A DNA stretch of 64,000 bases from Certhia americana (Eukaryota > Chordata > Aves > Passeriformes > Certhiidae): contig CM031879.1 in NCBI GenBank assembly GCA_018697195.1, forward strand, positions 37,745,408 through 37,809,407. The letters run 5' to 3'. The notes under the pieces were generated by a model. It was not told the origin of the DNA. It did not search any database and saw nothing but the letters and a program-made list of their open reading frames with translations. A program made the position numbers and the translations under genes. Shown in pieces: positions 1-11,700 of this stretch (positions are counted from its first letter, which is position 1; each line of letters opens with the position of its first letter).

Positions 1-3
1 GAC

Positions 4-38
<35 letters not shown>

Positions 39-71
39 CAGACAGGTAGATAGATAGATAGAAAGAAAGAA
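1..71. repeat. GATA/GACA tetranucleotide microsatellite
   Basis: The window opens inside a tetranucleotide array made mainly of GATA, with GACA variants at its start and near position 38-46 and one GGTA variant. It decays into GAAA/GAAT units before unique sequence begins. The left edge is cut by the window, so the full length is unknown. Mixed GATA/GACA arrays are the Bkm class of simple repeat, common in reptile and bird genomes. No gene function is implied. Confidence 0.97.
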
Positions 72-1250
72 TGAATCATGATTTGGGATATCTTGCATGA
101 AAGACAGCAAACCTAGCAGTTAATATCCTACTAAACAATACAGAGGAGAATAATCTGCAAAGCGTTTTATTATTGTATAAAATATCCATTTCTTCCCTCA
201 GCTTCTGCTGCATGAACAGTTGATAATAATGAAAAATAGAAAACAGAAAGTTTACGTGGGAATAAAGGAAACTTAAAGTCTATAATTATGAAGGTGTAAA
301 CTTCACAGAGCAACAGCATAAAAATTAGAACTTTTAATATGTGGGAACCTGTCCACAAAGTTGTATCTTGAAAACCACCATAATATCTGAATTCTCAGTT
401 TTTAATATAAAGCAGTTTCTTCAGCTTTATTGCAAGCCTTGCAGTGTGTTTCCATTAAGCAAAATGACATATACACACTATTTATGTCTAAAAATCTGCT
501 TACATTTGCTATTAATAATATTAAGAAATGTTACTCAGGCTTAAGAAAGCCTTTTTAAATATTTTAGCATATTTGTCTCATGAACAATCTATTCTATGTT
601 TTTTTTAGGGTTTTAGCACTGCTTCTAGGTGAGTAGCTATAGAAATATATTTTGGGTCTAATATTAAGAGCCAGAAAAGCCAAACCAAATGCATTGTGCC
701 TTTTTGACTAAGTAACTGAGGTTTATAATTAATTACAAGTTATCATTAATGCCATGTAATTAAAATGTTGAACCAGTGCAATATATACTGATTGAGAATT
801 TTGTGGTTTTGAGGCTATCCTTTGTAGTTAACCTTTTTACAATAGGCAGAAATACAAAGTTATGCAATTCACAGTAATTACAAGAAACATTTCAGAATAA
901 TGTAGCCCAACAACTGAAAATTTACCATGCATTCAAACAATTTCAGCTGCAGATGTGACAGTCCTAATGTCCACCGTTAAAACTATGGTTCACACAGGTT
1001 CAGTTGAGGGGTTGGCATTGAATGGAATAAAAGAAACTATTTACTTAATTTTGTGCTTGTAAAGTAGAACTGACTTGCCTTCCTGTTCTCCCTGCAAGAT
1101 GCTGGGTGAGAGGCGCAGATTTCCACTTTTTGCTCTTGATCAAGTGCATTTGGATGACATGTAGATGTTGATAGGGACTACATTCTATCTCTGAACAGGA
1201 GTATTTGATAACTAACATAAATTTTGGTCATTAATAATTATAAATTCAAA
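72..1250. other. AT-rich unique sequence, no gene seen
   Basis: This stretch has no recognisable exon, RNA gene or repeat family. The small frames here (62-67 codons) have no recognisable domain and no convincing splice context. A TAG|GTGAGT donor-like string occurs near 628 on the plus strand, but no acceptor or open frame supports it. Confidence 0.6.
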
Positions 1251-1359
1251 AATCATAGAGTAATAAAATGCTTTGGGTTGGAAAGGACGTTAAAGATCAT
1301 CTAGTTCCAATCCCCTGCCACAGGCAGGAGTACCTGCCACTAGACCAAGTTGCTCAAAG
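1251..1359 (-). mobile_element. CR1 LINE 3' end fragment
   Basis: The plus strand reads as the reverse complement of the CR1 3' end. AATCATAGA is followed by TTTGGGTTGGAAAGGAC, then the segments around GATCATCTAGTTCCAA, CTGCCACAGGCAGG and CACTAGACCAAGTTGCTCAAAG. The element therefore lies on the minus strand with its 3' terminus at the low coordinate. Only about 110 bp remain, which fits 5' truncation, the usual outcome of CR1 target-primed reverse transcription. It is non-coding and is a different subfamily version from the copy at 7374. Confidence 0.92.
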
Positions 1360-4300
1360 GAAATGAAATGTTTAGAAACTTTTGTTTTGTTCAAGATTTT
1401 GAAGTAATAGCATGGACTTCTATAACTAAATTGGAAATAGCACATTTTTCCATGTCCATAATTTCTGACATGTTATTTTCTTTCTATATTGCTAGCTATT
1501 GTCTGTCTATATTACTAGCTTCCATTACAAATGGTACAATTTGCAAACTGGAATACTAAAATTGCACTGGAGAAGTTGAAGTCATGTCGAAAATCCAGAA
1601 GAGACTGGAGATTAATCATACACTACGTACTGAGGAGGAAGGGTTTTTCCTTTGCACAGAAGCAAGTCTGAAAATGGAATCAAACAGTACAAATCATAGC
1701 CAAGAAATTTTAATATTGATCTATTCCAGAAATGTATGCAGAAATCCACAATGAGTCAGATGGTCAGGTGCAGTATCTTCTAGGAATGCAGTGTAAAGAA
1801 TTTCTCTCAAGAGCACAAAATTTCCAGATTTTTTGGAAGTAATCTCATGGTATGAGATTACTTTCCCAGACAGGGAAGACAAATTCACTTCTTACCATTA
1901 TTAAATCACATTTCTCTTTTAGATATTAGTTACTTTAACTAGATTGTGCTTGTTCTTTGATTATTTGCTATATCTTCAAAGAACTTGAAGGGATGGAATT
2001 CTGTTTATTCAGAATTCTGCCTTACAGTTCCCCTATAAATATGATATCTTTAGTTGAAAGATAAGTTAGTTAACATGTTACATGATAAAAAATAGCTTCT
2101 ATAAAATTCAGAACCACAGTCTTTTCTCAAGAGTACATCTCAATTTTCATTAATGTTTCCCCACTAATGTATAAGAGTTCAATTTTGGCCCAATGACTTT
2201 CCATCATCTAAATAATTTTGGTCTGAAACCACAAATGACTTACTATACCACAAGTGAATAATGTGCTTATTTTCTTAACCAGATATGTCACTAATTCTAC
2301 CTTTCATAAGCAAAAAATAACTCCTCCCTCCTTCTATTTTAAGTCACAGAATACATTTTCCTAAGCACAAAAAATGAATTTACCTTCCTTCCACATTTAT
2401 TTTTACACATCTTCATATCAAAATGAAATTTAGGACAAGGTTAAGTAGAATAAATAAAGCCTCCCATCGCTCTCCTCATTTTGTCTGTTGCTGTTCTACT
2501 GATTTCAACTGACAGGAGCATTGAGCCAGCTGGGAAGCAAGGTAAATGCAGAAGGAACTATGAATACATTATCATCATCTTTATTTAGCTGCACCATCAA
2601 ACTGTATAGAAAGAAATTACAGCAATTTAGGAATTTTGATAGCCTGAGACCTCACTTGTAGTACAACATTCATTGACCCTGAAATGCATAATGTGAAGTA
2701 ACCTCAAGATGCACAAGCTTCTGTGGGCAACAAAATATCAAATTCACATAAGGAGACTTCACATTTAAATTACGCAAAAAACCAAGATATTTTGAACATA
2801 CATTAGGGCAGGATATGGTCCTTTGAATGTTATTCTCAATGCTCGTACCAGCAGCAACCGTCATCTGCAAAAGGGGGCAACAGAGATTCTGCTGAATGGA
2901 ACACAATTTTGTACAGTACTACAGTATATTTAAATTATACCATACTAACAGATGAATGTGATCATTCAAAAAAGCTTATCTAAGAGAACACTGATGTGGC
3001 TCAACTGAAATTCACATAAAGAAATTGAAAGTATTGTTACATCTCCTGGCTCATCAAGTACGGAGAACAACCAAATAGTAGATCACTTTGGTGTTCTGCA
3101 CTGTGTTCACAGAAGTGGTCTCTGAAGCACTGTCAAACAGACCAATAACTATGGAGAAATAATCACAGCTCCATGGCTGACTTTTACCTGAGGTCTCTAC
3201 AAAAAGCAAGAATTTTACCTGTTTGTGAGGTTTGAAGAAAGTAGGATCTTCTCCCCCATATTCAAACATATTATGGAAAAAACTCAAAATAAATAAAACT
3301 ATTAAATTATTAGGTATTATATTGAATTGATTTGTTTTTCATTCTCAGACTTCCTTCTAGGATCAAACAATCATAAGAGAATAAAAACAGTAGGAAAGAA
3401 GCTCTGTGCATTTAAAAAATCTGGAAGTCCCTTCAGCTTCTGAAGAATGCATTTCAGCATTGAATGCTATTTTTCCTCCTCTAATTTATTTCTGCAGAGC
3501 CCAATAAATAACATTTTTCTTTAGACAGACCTTGACCAGTAGGCAATCTGACCAGGCCTTATTTCTTCAGATTTCAAAATTTACTTCAGAAGAAATTAAC
3601 AGCAGACATTTTCAAAACCTCTAGATGTAAAAAACCTAGCAGTTCTAGACTAAACCTTTAAACAATTTCTTTCCACTGCTGAGAGCATATGTAACAATAC
3701 ATACAATGTTCATGCTAATTATAGTTGAGCTTAATCATTTCTCAAAGTAAATATTGACCAAAGCTTTATTTCTATGACTTTTTACTAACTCAATAGAGTA
3801 AACCTGGTATTTAAAGCAGGCAAAAAATACAGTATTTTTGGATTCAAGTAGTTTTAACATATGGAAAACACAACTTATTGCAAGATGTGTTTTACAGTGA
3901 ATTTGCTATTATAATTTGAGGAAGTTGAACTTGACTGTATATTACAGCTTACTTTTGCAGTAAACAAAAATGTACACATTATCAATATATTTAACAGCCA
4001 CAGGCATGTATCCATGTCCATCTATCTTCAAATCACATTTGCAATGATCCTCTCACATTTTGATTTATAACAGTTTTTAAACACTTGAAATACTTTTAAA
4101 CTTTCAGTCTTTTGAAGGAGAATTATGCAGTCATATTAAAAAAAAAAAAATCTTGAATTTTAAGCAAAAGTCCCTATACACTGTCAAGTTCTTAACTTGT
4201 TTCTGTCAGATTTCCCTTCTTTAGATTTACAGCCTTAAATATTTGAAAATATTTTAATCATGCTGTTCTCTTTACTTAATAGACATTTCACTCCATACAG

Positions 4301-4566
4301 AGCAGCTACTTTTGAAAAGATGATTTCCATGCAAAGCAACTTCATGTCAAATCATGTACCATGTTCAGATGTATTTATAACACCACTGTTGCTCCAGAAT
4401 TTTGTAAGGAAAACATAGCACATATTATATCAGCATGGCACTGTTTTAAATAAACAATACTTCAGCACAAGTAAACACACACATTGTAAATTTCACTCAC
4501 TCAATCTCGTGCATCTTTATTTAATCATGTTTCAATGGTTCACAAATTACATCTCAGTGTGAATTT

Positions 4567-4608
4567 TTATATATATATATACATATATATATATATGTAT
4601 ATATATAC
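4567..4608. repeat. (TA)n palindromic microsatellite
   Basis: About 42 bp of alternating T and A, interrupted once by TACA and once by TGTA. The two interruptions are symmetrically placed, so the tract is a near-perfect inverted repeat that could extrude a cruciform. Such tracts are common and mutable in vertebrate DNA. Confidence 0.9.
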
Positions 4609-6096
4609 AAATACTAAAAAAATGTTAAAACAAATGCATCTGGATTAATGTCTAAATAATTAATAAATTTTTGCATATTTTAATTTCCATATATCTGATA
4701 TATGATTTTTCATTATAATTTTGCACTTATGTTTAAAAAGGTAGATCTACTGTATACTTTTGACTGCTGCATCTGAGCTCTGTTAACTAATTTATTCTTG
4801 CTGTTCATCACTGTTTACAGCAATATTCTCTGAGTAACTTTGTAATTTTTTAGATTATCTTGTAAACAATTTTCCCCCTCTTTCCTTGTAAAACTGAGAT
4901 AAAAGAATGAGTGACAAAAGATATAAAATGAATTCTGTTGAATTCACTTCTAGCAGCTGATGGGGTTAAAGTCCAGTATTTTGACTCCTCAGGCCTACTA
5001 TGGGAAACTTAGCTGGAACCAAGTGATCCCTGATAACTCAGTGCTGTAAGGCTTATAGCCATAGTAATTTCCTATCCAACTGGACTTTCAATATACAAAG
5101 TTTCAAGTGTAAGAAAAGTGAAAGAAAAATATTCCACTGCAAGTACAAAATTTGTGCATTAATTCTAAAATTGTCTGTCTTCAAACAATGTATTTTGAGG
5201 CAAATGCATCACAATGTCATGAAGAATTTATTGGCAATCATTTGAGGTCAAAAAAATCTATGGAAGAGTTATGCATTGCAATTAGTGCAGCAATTCCCAT
5301 TCATGTGTGTTGATAAAATATTTATTCCATTCAGGAATGCATCTAATGGTACAGCATCAACTTAGTATTTTGTACCTTAGTAACTACAACATATTAGAAT
5401 TAATATTAATGACACTTTCTATTACAGTTTGGGCTTTCTCCTTTGGAAAATGTGCAACAGAGGAGAAAATTAAAGTTTATCAGAGGATAAAATAGGGTTA
5501 TCAGGGAGACAAAATTCTGAAAATGAATCTCTAGAACATGCATATATTCTTGCTTGGGATGAATACTTCAGCTACTATTTGCTGTAAACCACATGCAGTG
5601 GGGACAGATCCTCAAGCTGTTACTGATGGACTCAGAAATGCATCCTGTCTCCTTTTCATCTTTCTTTTGGATTTCCAAATAGAAGAGCCTTGTGTGAGGC
5701 TATGAAACATCTGAAAACATTTCCAGAAAATGCATCACCTATGAAATGCCCTCTAGGTGCATACACAGCCATGCTACACCTCCTGGAGTTCCCGAGGCCA
5801 TGTGAGACAATAATCACAAGCAATGGCACACATATGCAGCAAACTAGCCTGCCTTTCACAACCAGATGGAAATAGTGACAAAGGATATATGAGACTACAA
5901 TTTAAAGTTTCTGTGGAAACAATAAAATTAAATGAAGTTTTACCTAATTCTCTAAATTAACCTATGAGAAGCAGGTGAAAATCCATTAATTCCTATGCTG
6001 GTATTCCTAACCTTACAACATGAAGCAACTGCATTTTTAACTATTTAGTTACACTGGGCTTACCAGTGATCTTGCTATCCAGGTCACATGAAAAAG

Positions 6097-6122
6097 AATA
6101 TATTTTCCTAATATATTTTCCT
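6097..6122. repeat. 13-bp tandem duplication
   Basis: Two perfect head-to-tail copies of AATATATTTTCCT. This looks like a simple replication-slippage duplication with no gene context. Confidence 0.85.
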
Positions 6123-6563
6123 AAGCACCAACATCATTATACTCCAAACCTTCTTAGCAAGTCCCCAGTCAAAGCTCTGGTAAAGCAGGAAATCCTGCAT
6201 TCAGTTATTGCATAAGCAATACAGCTCTAATTTCAAGGCCATGTCCAAAATAAGGACAGGGAATGCACAAGAAAGTCTGATTTTCTAATCAGTGGTATCA
6301 AAAGCTGCTGAAAAATTCAATGATACTCACTGAATAAACTCAATTTGTTACTATATTGAATAAACCAGGGTGGAATCTTTCCCAGTTCTTTTTGATTCTA
6401 TAATGTAGATTTTTGACAACCTTTCTGGAGCCTACTTACTAGAAAATATTGATAATCCTGCTCTTAGAAATAAAAAATGTCTCCCTCAGAGCAATAATTT
6501 TACATATGTATGCACACACACTATGCATAAATATTGTATGTTTGATGATGATAGTCTCCAGGG

Positions 6564-6599
<36 letters not shown>
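6564..6599 (+). repeat. Poly(A) tract of 36 bases
   Basis: An uninterrupted run of 36 A residues, preceded by CTCCAGGG and followed by GTAACAAAATCC. It could be a simple homopolymer or the tail of an old polyadenylated retrocopy on the plus strand. The sequence just upstream carries no recognisable coding remnant or AATAAA at the usual distance, and I see no flanking target-site duplication. A simple homopolymer is more likely. Confidence 0.9.
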
Positions 6600-6603
<4 letters not shown>

Positions 6604-7373
6604 CAAAATCCACCTATAAGCCATCTATATCAACATAGCTCTCTGGTATTTATGTTGACCTGTACACACTTTGTCCATGGGGGCACTCCCACTGAACTAC
6701 AGGGAACCTCCTATCACTGCACAGTGAAATCTACATGCAAAAGTTCACAAGATCTATTCCCTAAAGCCTAATGTTTAGAAAGACAGACCTTGCAGTCTGT
6801 ATAGTAATCTTGCCACAGTATTGTTACATGACAGAACAAGGTAAGCTAATATCTCATAAAGTGAGCATTTCAAAGAGAAAATAAGATTGAAATATATTTA
6901 TTTACTTGTATCAAACCGACTGAACTTTATTATTGTTTGATTAATCTCTTTAAAAATATTGCAATAAAATTCAGTTAAAATAAAATCTTACATTTACAGT
7001 ATAAAATATTTACACTGTTCTTGCAGAAGATGTTCATAACAATGAATAAAGATTCAGAACAGTGATCATAGAAGCAGAGTTTGAGTTCATATACCCATTA
7101 AAACATCTCAAGATTGTGCTTTTGTGTTGTACCAAGGCACAGAAATAATCCAGGCATGCATTCCATCATTAAAAATTTACTTAATAAAAGGACTCTAAAA
7201 AGAAACTGTCTGAATAGTTCTTACCCAAAAAAGAAAAACATTGCCTTGACTTTCCTTCCTAATTGTTAAGAGTTTCCTCCACATAAAGTCTTTGCAGACT
7301 AGAAGTTTGTTGGGTTTTTTGGTGTTTTTATATTACAAGTGCAGTAACAAAGTCCATGCTCATTTCACAGAAG

Positions 7374-7838
7374 CACAGAATCATCAAGGTTAAAAGACAT
7401 CTTCAAGATCACTGAGTCTGGCCATCAACAACCCTCACCACCATAATCACCTTTAAGCCATATCCCCAAAAGCCACATCCTGCGCTCTTCTTGAGTGCTT
7501 CCAGAGACAGTGACTCCACCACCTTCCTGGGCAACTTATTCCAATGCCTAACCACTTGTTCAGCAAAAAAAGTTCTTCTAGTATCTAATCTGAACCTCCT
7601 CAGGAATGGCAAATTAAGACTATTTCCTCTCATCCTTTCACTTGAGACATGGCAGAAGAGTTGGATCCCCACGTGACTATAACCTTCCTTCAGATAGTTG
7701 TAGAGAGAGAAAAATTACTCCCTGAGCCTCCTTTTATCTAAGCTGAACAACTACAGCTCCCTAATTGGACTTGTGTTTCAGATTCTTTGCCAGCTTTGTT
7801 GTCTTTCTTCAGCACCTCAATGCCCTTTTTGAAATTCC
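7374..7838 (-). mobile_element. CR1 LINE fragment, ORF2 C-terminal end
   Basis: A decayed CR1 on the minus strand. The plus strand runs from CACAGAATCATCAAGGTTAAAAG at the 3' end, through the segments around GAGACAGTGACTCCACCACC, CTGGGCAACTTATTCCAATG and CTTCAGATAGTTGTAGAGAG, to CAGCACCTCAATGCCC. On the minus strand, 7409-7672 still reads as the CR1 ORF2 C-terminus, including RRFRLDTRRTFFAEQVVRHW and NKLPRKVVESLSLEALKK. In intact CR1 this follows the reverse transcriptase domain. Upstream of this block the frame is broken, and a small deletion is likely near 7795. The terminal ATTCTATG repeats are degraded. It is a truncated, inactive copy. Confidence 0.94.
7409..7672 (-). pseudogene. CR1 ORF2 C-terminal remnant
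   Basis: An 87-codon frame matching the extreme C-terminal segment of the CR1 ORF2 protein. The diagnostic blocks are RFRLDTRR, VVRHWNKLPRKVVES and SLEALKK. The last part (residues about 65-87) does not resemble the family and reflects decay of the 3' end. The endonuclease and reverse transcriptase domains are absent, so there is no function. It lies wholly inside the CR1 fragment. Confidence 0.85.
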
Positions 7839-8038
7839 ACATTGTGTAAAAATACGAAACTATATGAACATTGCACATGTATGGAATACAATACACATTT
7901 TTTTGGTTACTCTGGACACTGTTATAGAGATTGATTTCCAAACTAGATATGTGGAAAATGCTGGCTACTCTTTTGTTCTGTCTAATGAACTGTCTGATAT
8001 TTGTGTTCCAGGTTCAATTCCATTTTATTGAATTGGCA
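7839..8038. other. Unique spacer between CR1 and polypurine array
   Basis: About 200 bp of AT-rich sequence with no similarity I recognise. It ends where the purine-rich strand begins (GGAAAAGAAGAAGG near 8040). Confidence 0.5.
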
Positions 8039-8110
8039 CGGAAAAGAAGAAGGAATAAAGAGAGGGGAGGGAGGGTGCCGGGCGGGAGGGAGGGAGGGAG
8101 GGAGGGAGGA

Positions 8111-8249
8111 NNNNNNNNNNNNNNNNNNNNNNNNNNNNNNNNNNNNNNNNNNNNNNNNNNNNNNNNNNNNNNNNNNNNNNNNNNNNNNNNNNNNNNNNNN
8201 NNNNNNNNNNNNNNNNNNNNNNNNNNNNNNNNNNNNNNNNNNNNNNNNN
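8111..8249. other. Assembly gap of 139 N
   Basis: A run of 139 undetermined bases inside the polypurine array. The sequence is (GGGA)n on the left and GGAAGGCGC repeats on the right, so the missing DNA is probably more of the same array. The true length is unknown. Confidence 0.99.
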
Positions 8250-8619
8250 CGAAGGCGCGGAAGGATGAGGAAGTGTGCGGGAGGCGCGGAAGGAAGGTGC
8301 GGAAGGAAGGCGTGGAAGGAAGGAAGGAAGGCGCAGAAGGAAGGCGCGGAAGGAAGGGAGGAAGGAAGGTGCGGAAGGTGCGGAAGGCGCGGAAGGCGCG
8401 GAAGGCGCGGAAGGTGCGGAAGGCGCGGAAGGCGCGGAAGGAAGGAAGGCGCGGAAGGTGCGGAAGGCGCGGAAGGCGCGGAAGGTGCGGAAGGAAGGAA
8501 GGCGCGGAAGGCAGGGAGGGAGGGAGGGAGGGAGGGAGGGAGGAAGGCGCGGAAGGAAGGCGCGGAAGGAAGGCGCAGAAGGCGCGGAAGGAAGGAAGGC
8601 GCGGAAGGAAGGAAGGCGT

Positions 8620-8689
8620 GGAAGGAAGGAAGGAAGGAAGGAAGGAAGGAAGGAAGGAAGGAAGGAAGGAAGGAAGGAAGGAAGGAAGG
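8620..8689 (+). repeat. (GGAA)n microsatellite, about 17 units
   Basis: About 70 bp of uninterrupted GGAA, the purest segment of the compound array. GGAA is the core recognised by ETS-family transcription factors. Whether any such factor binds here cannot be told from sequence. Confidence 0.95.
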
Positions 8690-8722
8690 GGTTAAGTGAG
8701 TGAAAGAAAGAATAAAAGAAAA

Positions 8723-11700
8723 AAAATAAACAACCAAAGACACCTTTAGTGTTTTCCTAGTGTTTTCACTCCCTGAAATCCTGGCCCTATAATCAACCAG
8801 CTACCAGACCTGCCCCCAGCCCCCAGTACTAATCTCTGCTCTCCAGGCTGAGGAAGGAAGAGACAGTAGTTCACACACATGTACATACTGCCCTGCAAAT
8901 AGACAAGTATGATTTAGGAAGGTGTGTTAAGACTGATGCTAAACTGCACATGGTCCTTGGAGAACAGACCTGCTGAGAGATCCAGGTTAGATGGAACTCG
9001 AGCACATCTGAGGAGCCTATACATGTCTCAGAAATCTCACAGATCTTGTGAAAGAGAGAAATCTCAAAACCAGGACAAGGATCACAGGGATTATCAGAGA
9101 AAAGACAAAACTAAGTCAAAATTCTGGAAACACATTCAAAACACAGTGAATCGTATTTGCTTTAACTTGAAAACTTTGTGTTCTGTAGTCTCATTCTTAC
9201 TGTATAACAGCAGAAAACAAAGCCAAAACCATGCATAAATAATTCTCTACAGCCTCACAAAACTGTGATTGCCCTATAAAGGCCAGGTGAAGCCTATTCA
9301 AAATTTGTTCCTGTTTCACTCAGAATTCTACGTAAGGAAAAAACCAAGACAGCGAATCACTTTTTTTGCAGTAATGCATATTTTCCTCATTTTCCTGAAG
9401 GCATGTGCTGGCACATCCAGTCTCCTTCAGAGGGACAGTTTGCCCTCTGTTCACCTGGAAGCAGGGTGAGGAGAAGGAAATGTGCCCTTGGGTGAATGCA
9501 GAATGAAGCCCCTGAGAGACATTCTGCTCTTCCTGGGTTCTGGAGGACTTTGGAACACAGGTATTCTGTATGACTGGGAGCAAAGAAAAAGGAGCAACTG
9601 GTACCTCATCTATAACTATAACCTCATTCTACAAGCCCAACAAATATGGCTAACACTGTTAACACACAGTTTTTCATAGTCTGTCCTGTCAGAGAAAAAT
9701 GTGTATAGATAGATCAATATCTACAGTCTGCAAAGCATTTTGGTTGAACTGTTCTTAGTTTGATTTTTTTTCTTTTAAGTGTTTATCCTTCTAGATAAGA
9801 CATTGCTGAAAAAATTCAGCTTGCTCTTGAAGATGCAAGTGGGACAGGCATAGATAGTGGTAATTCCTTGGGGATTTAATGCTACTCTGTTAGAACAGCT
9901 TCCAAGTAATCCACCTAACTGTACAGCACTTTGCAGGTCCTGAACAGGTCCGGGCTATCTCATAAAATCCTGCTGACTTAAAGCAATTATTTTTTAAGAT
10001 AATCTAGATTATAACTCACCACTAGCTTTGTTAGGCACTGAGCAAATACAACTCTGAGAATATTTCTTTTATGAACAAGCTGGGATGCATGAGCAATGTT
10101 TCTAAGCACTCCATTGCTTTTGCTTCCTTTGCTTTTTCATGTGAGGATAGAAGTCTAACTCACAGATTTCAGGTACAGTATTTTTCTTTGCATTTAAGTA
10201 TCTCCTTCCCAGTTTTTTGAGATACCAAAAGACACCCAAATACCAAACCAACATACAGCAGTACAGTGATACATTCACAATTTACATACAGTTTCAGGAA
10301 CTCAGAGTGATTATGATGCTGCCAAGCAGCAGAAAACACAAATTAACAAGATTTTTGTCTTTTTTTTCGGCTGTTCATAATGCTTTGGGCAATAGCCAGA
10401 TGTCAGAAATCAGTTCAGCTTCACATTAACGTCATTTGAAAAATGAGTAGTGGCAGATGCAGGCAGTGAAACTACACCTTGGAAAGACAACCCAGAGGTG
10501 GAGGATATCAGTGGTGAGGAGCAGAAGCACTTACATACAAAATAAATAAGAAGCTGTAAGTGACAAAGAGCCTGAACCTGAAGCCTCTTTTTTTCATTAT
10601 CTCCTGAAAGAATCTGAAAATTAGTTTTTCTATGTGATTGAAAACTATTATTTGCATTAGACCTTACATAGAGTTTTAACTTTTTGCATCGCAACAAGGC
10701 AGGGAAATCATGTCTGGATCCTTTAACTAATTTAATCTTGCTGCAATGACTAAATAATAAAATAACTTTTTGACCTGGTGCCTCTGAGAAGGTCCGAGCA
10801 AAAGACCCCCTGTGGTTTTATACCCTCACAGTCCAAGCAGGGCAAAGTCTGGGGGTTGTGAATCCTGCCTTGTCTCTGAGCTTCTGTCTCCAGGCACCGA
10901 ACCTGCACACGGATCTACCTGCTCTGAATGTATTTCTCAACACTAGCTTAGGATGAAATGCACATAAAACTGGTTATTCCTCTCCAGTAAATGCTTCAAA
11001 TGTAGATTTCTACATTTGACAAGTTGCCTAAGTTTGAGAGGTAGGCAAGCCAGTCTTTCCACAAAAACTTCCATGAGAAAAAGTACTGAGAAGAGAACAT
11101 TTAAAAATGAAGTGAAATCCTAATTTTAAAGGGAAGAACTGAAACAGTTTTGATTTAAATTAAGCATAAAACTTTACAAGTGAAGAAAGCAGACAGGACT
11201 ATTTGTCTTTATGTATTAAACCAGCATGTTTACCCACAAAAGCTTTTTAAAACTGTTTTAAACTGTCACTTTTGACACTGGTTTAAAACTCAACAACACA
11301 CTGACTGAAAGCCTTAATTTAACTTGCCCCAAGAAAAAAATAAGCTTTGGGAACTTTTTTGTGTTTTTTTGTTTAATTTCTCCGTATGCAATTTCCTTCA
11401 GCTACTTGAAACATAAATCAGACTAAATTTCCTCACAGAGTACATTGGAAGAGCTATGTCTTTTTAATAAAAATAAACAGAAATTTATGTTTAAAACCTG
11501 TTGAAGATAATGATAAAGATGTTTGAAGTTGTGTATACCAGACAACTTCAGGAAAATGAGTGAGACAGCTGGGTACATTCATGACCCCCATTTTCTCTGC
11601 TACTGCTAGTCCCTGATGCTGCAGCAGGGACCAAGGAGTGGTCCAGGAACAAAAGAATTTCCTGACACCTAGATCTTGCTTCTCTGCGTAGAGATATTTT

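Larger units (their letters stand above)
1360..7373. other. AT-rich sequence, no gene recognised
   Basis: Six kilobases without a recognisable gene. They hold a TA-rich palindromic microsatellite (4567-4608), a 13-bp direct tandem duplication (6097-6122) and a 36-A homopolymer (6564-6599). Minus-strand donor-like CAG|GTAAAA sites occur near 3187 and 3219, inside a 77-codon frame with no recognisable domain. I do not regard that as evidence of an exon by itself. Confidence 0.55.
8040..8722 (+). repeat. Polypurine GGGA / GGAA / GGAAGGCGC compound array
   Basis: An almost entirely purine plus strand, apart from the C of the CGC units. Left of the gap it is (GGGA)n. Right of the gap (8250-8619) it alternates a 9-bp unit GGAAGGCGC with 13- and 17-bp versions carrying one or two extra GGAA units, plus a GGGA patch near 8513-8542. 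From 8620 to 8689 it is pure GGAA. Variants such as GGAAGGTGC, GGCGTGG and GGCGCAG are those expected from CpG deamination. The long reading frames that cross this array on both strands are periodicity artefacts, not genes. Such polypurine/polypyrimidine DNA can form triplexes and is hard to assemble, consistent with the embedded gap. Confidence 0.96.

Noticed and set aside
6439..6624. Possible processed retrocopy ending in the 36-A tract
   Set aside because: No coding remnant, polyadenylation signal or target-site duplication is visible next to the tract.
7931..8743. Long Arg/Lys/Glu/Gly-rich and Pro/Ser/Leu-rich frames (up to 254 codons) across the polypurine array
   Set aside because: They are artefacts of a stop-free purine repeat. 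The residues are pure translations of GGAA and GGAAGGCGC units, and part of each frame is unknown bases in the gap.
10775..10920. GC-richer patch considered as an LTR end or a conserved exon
   Set aside because: No TG...CA termini, primer-binding site or open frame with splice sites could be identified. It is kept only as a note in the regional entry.
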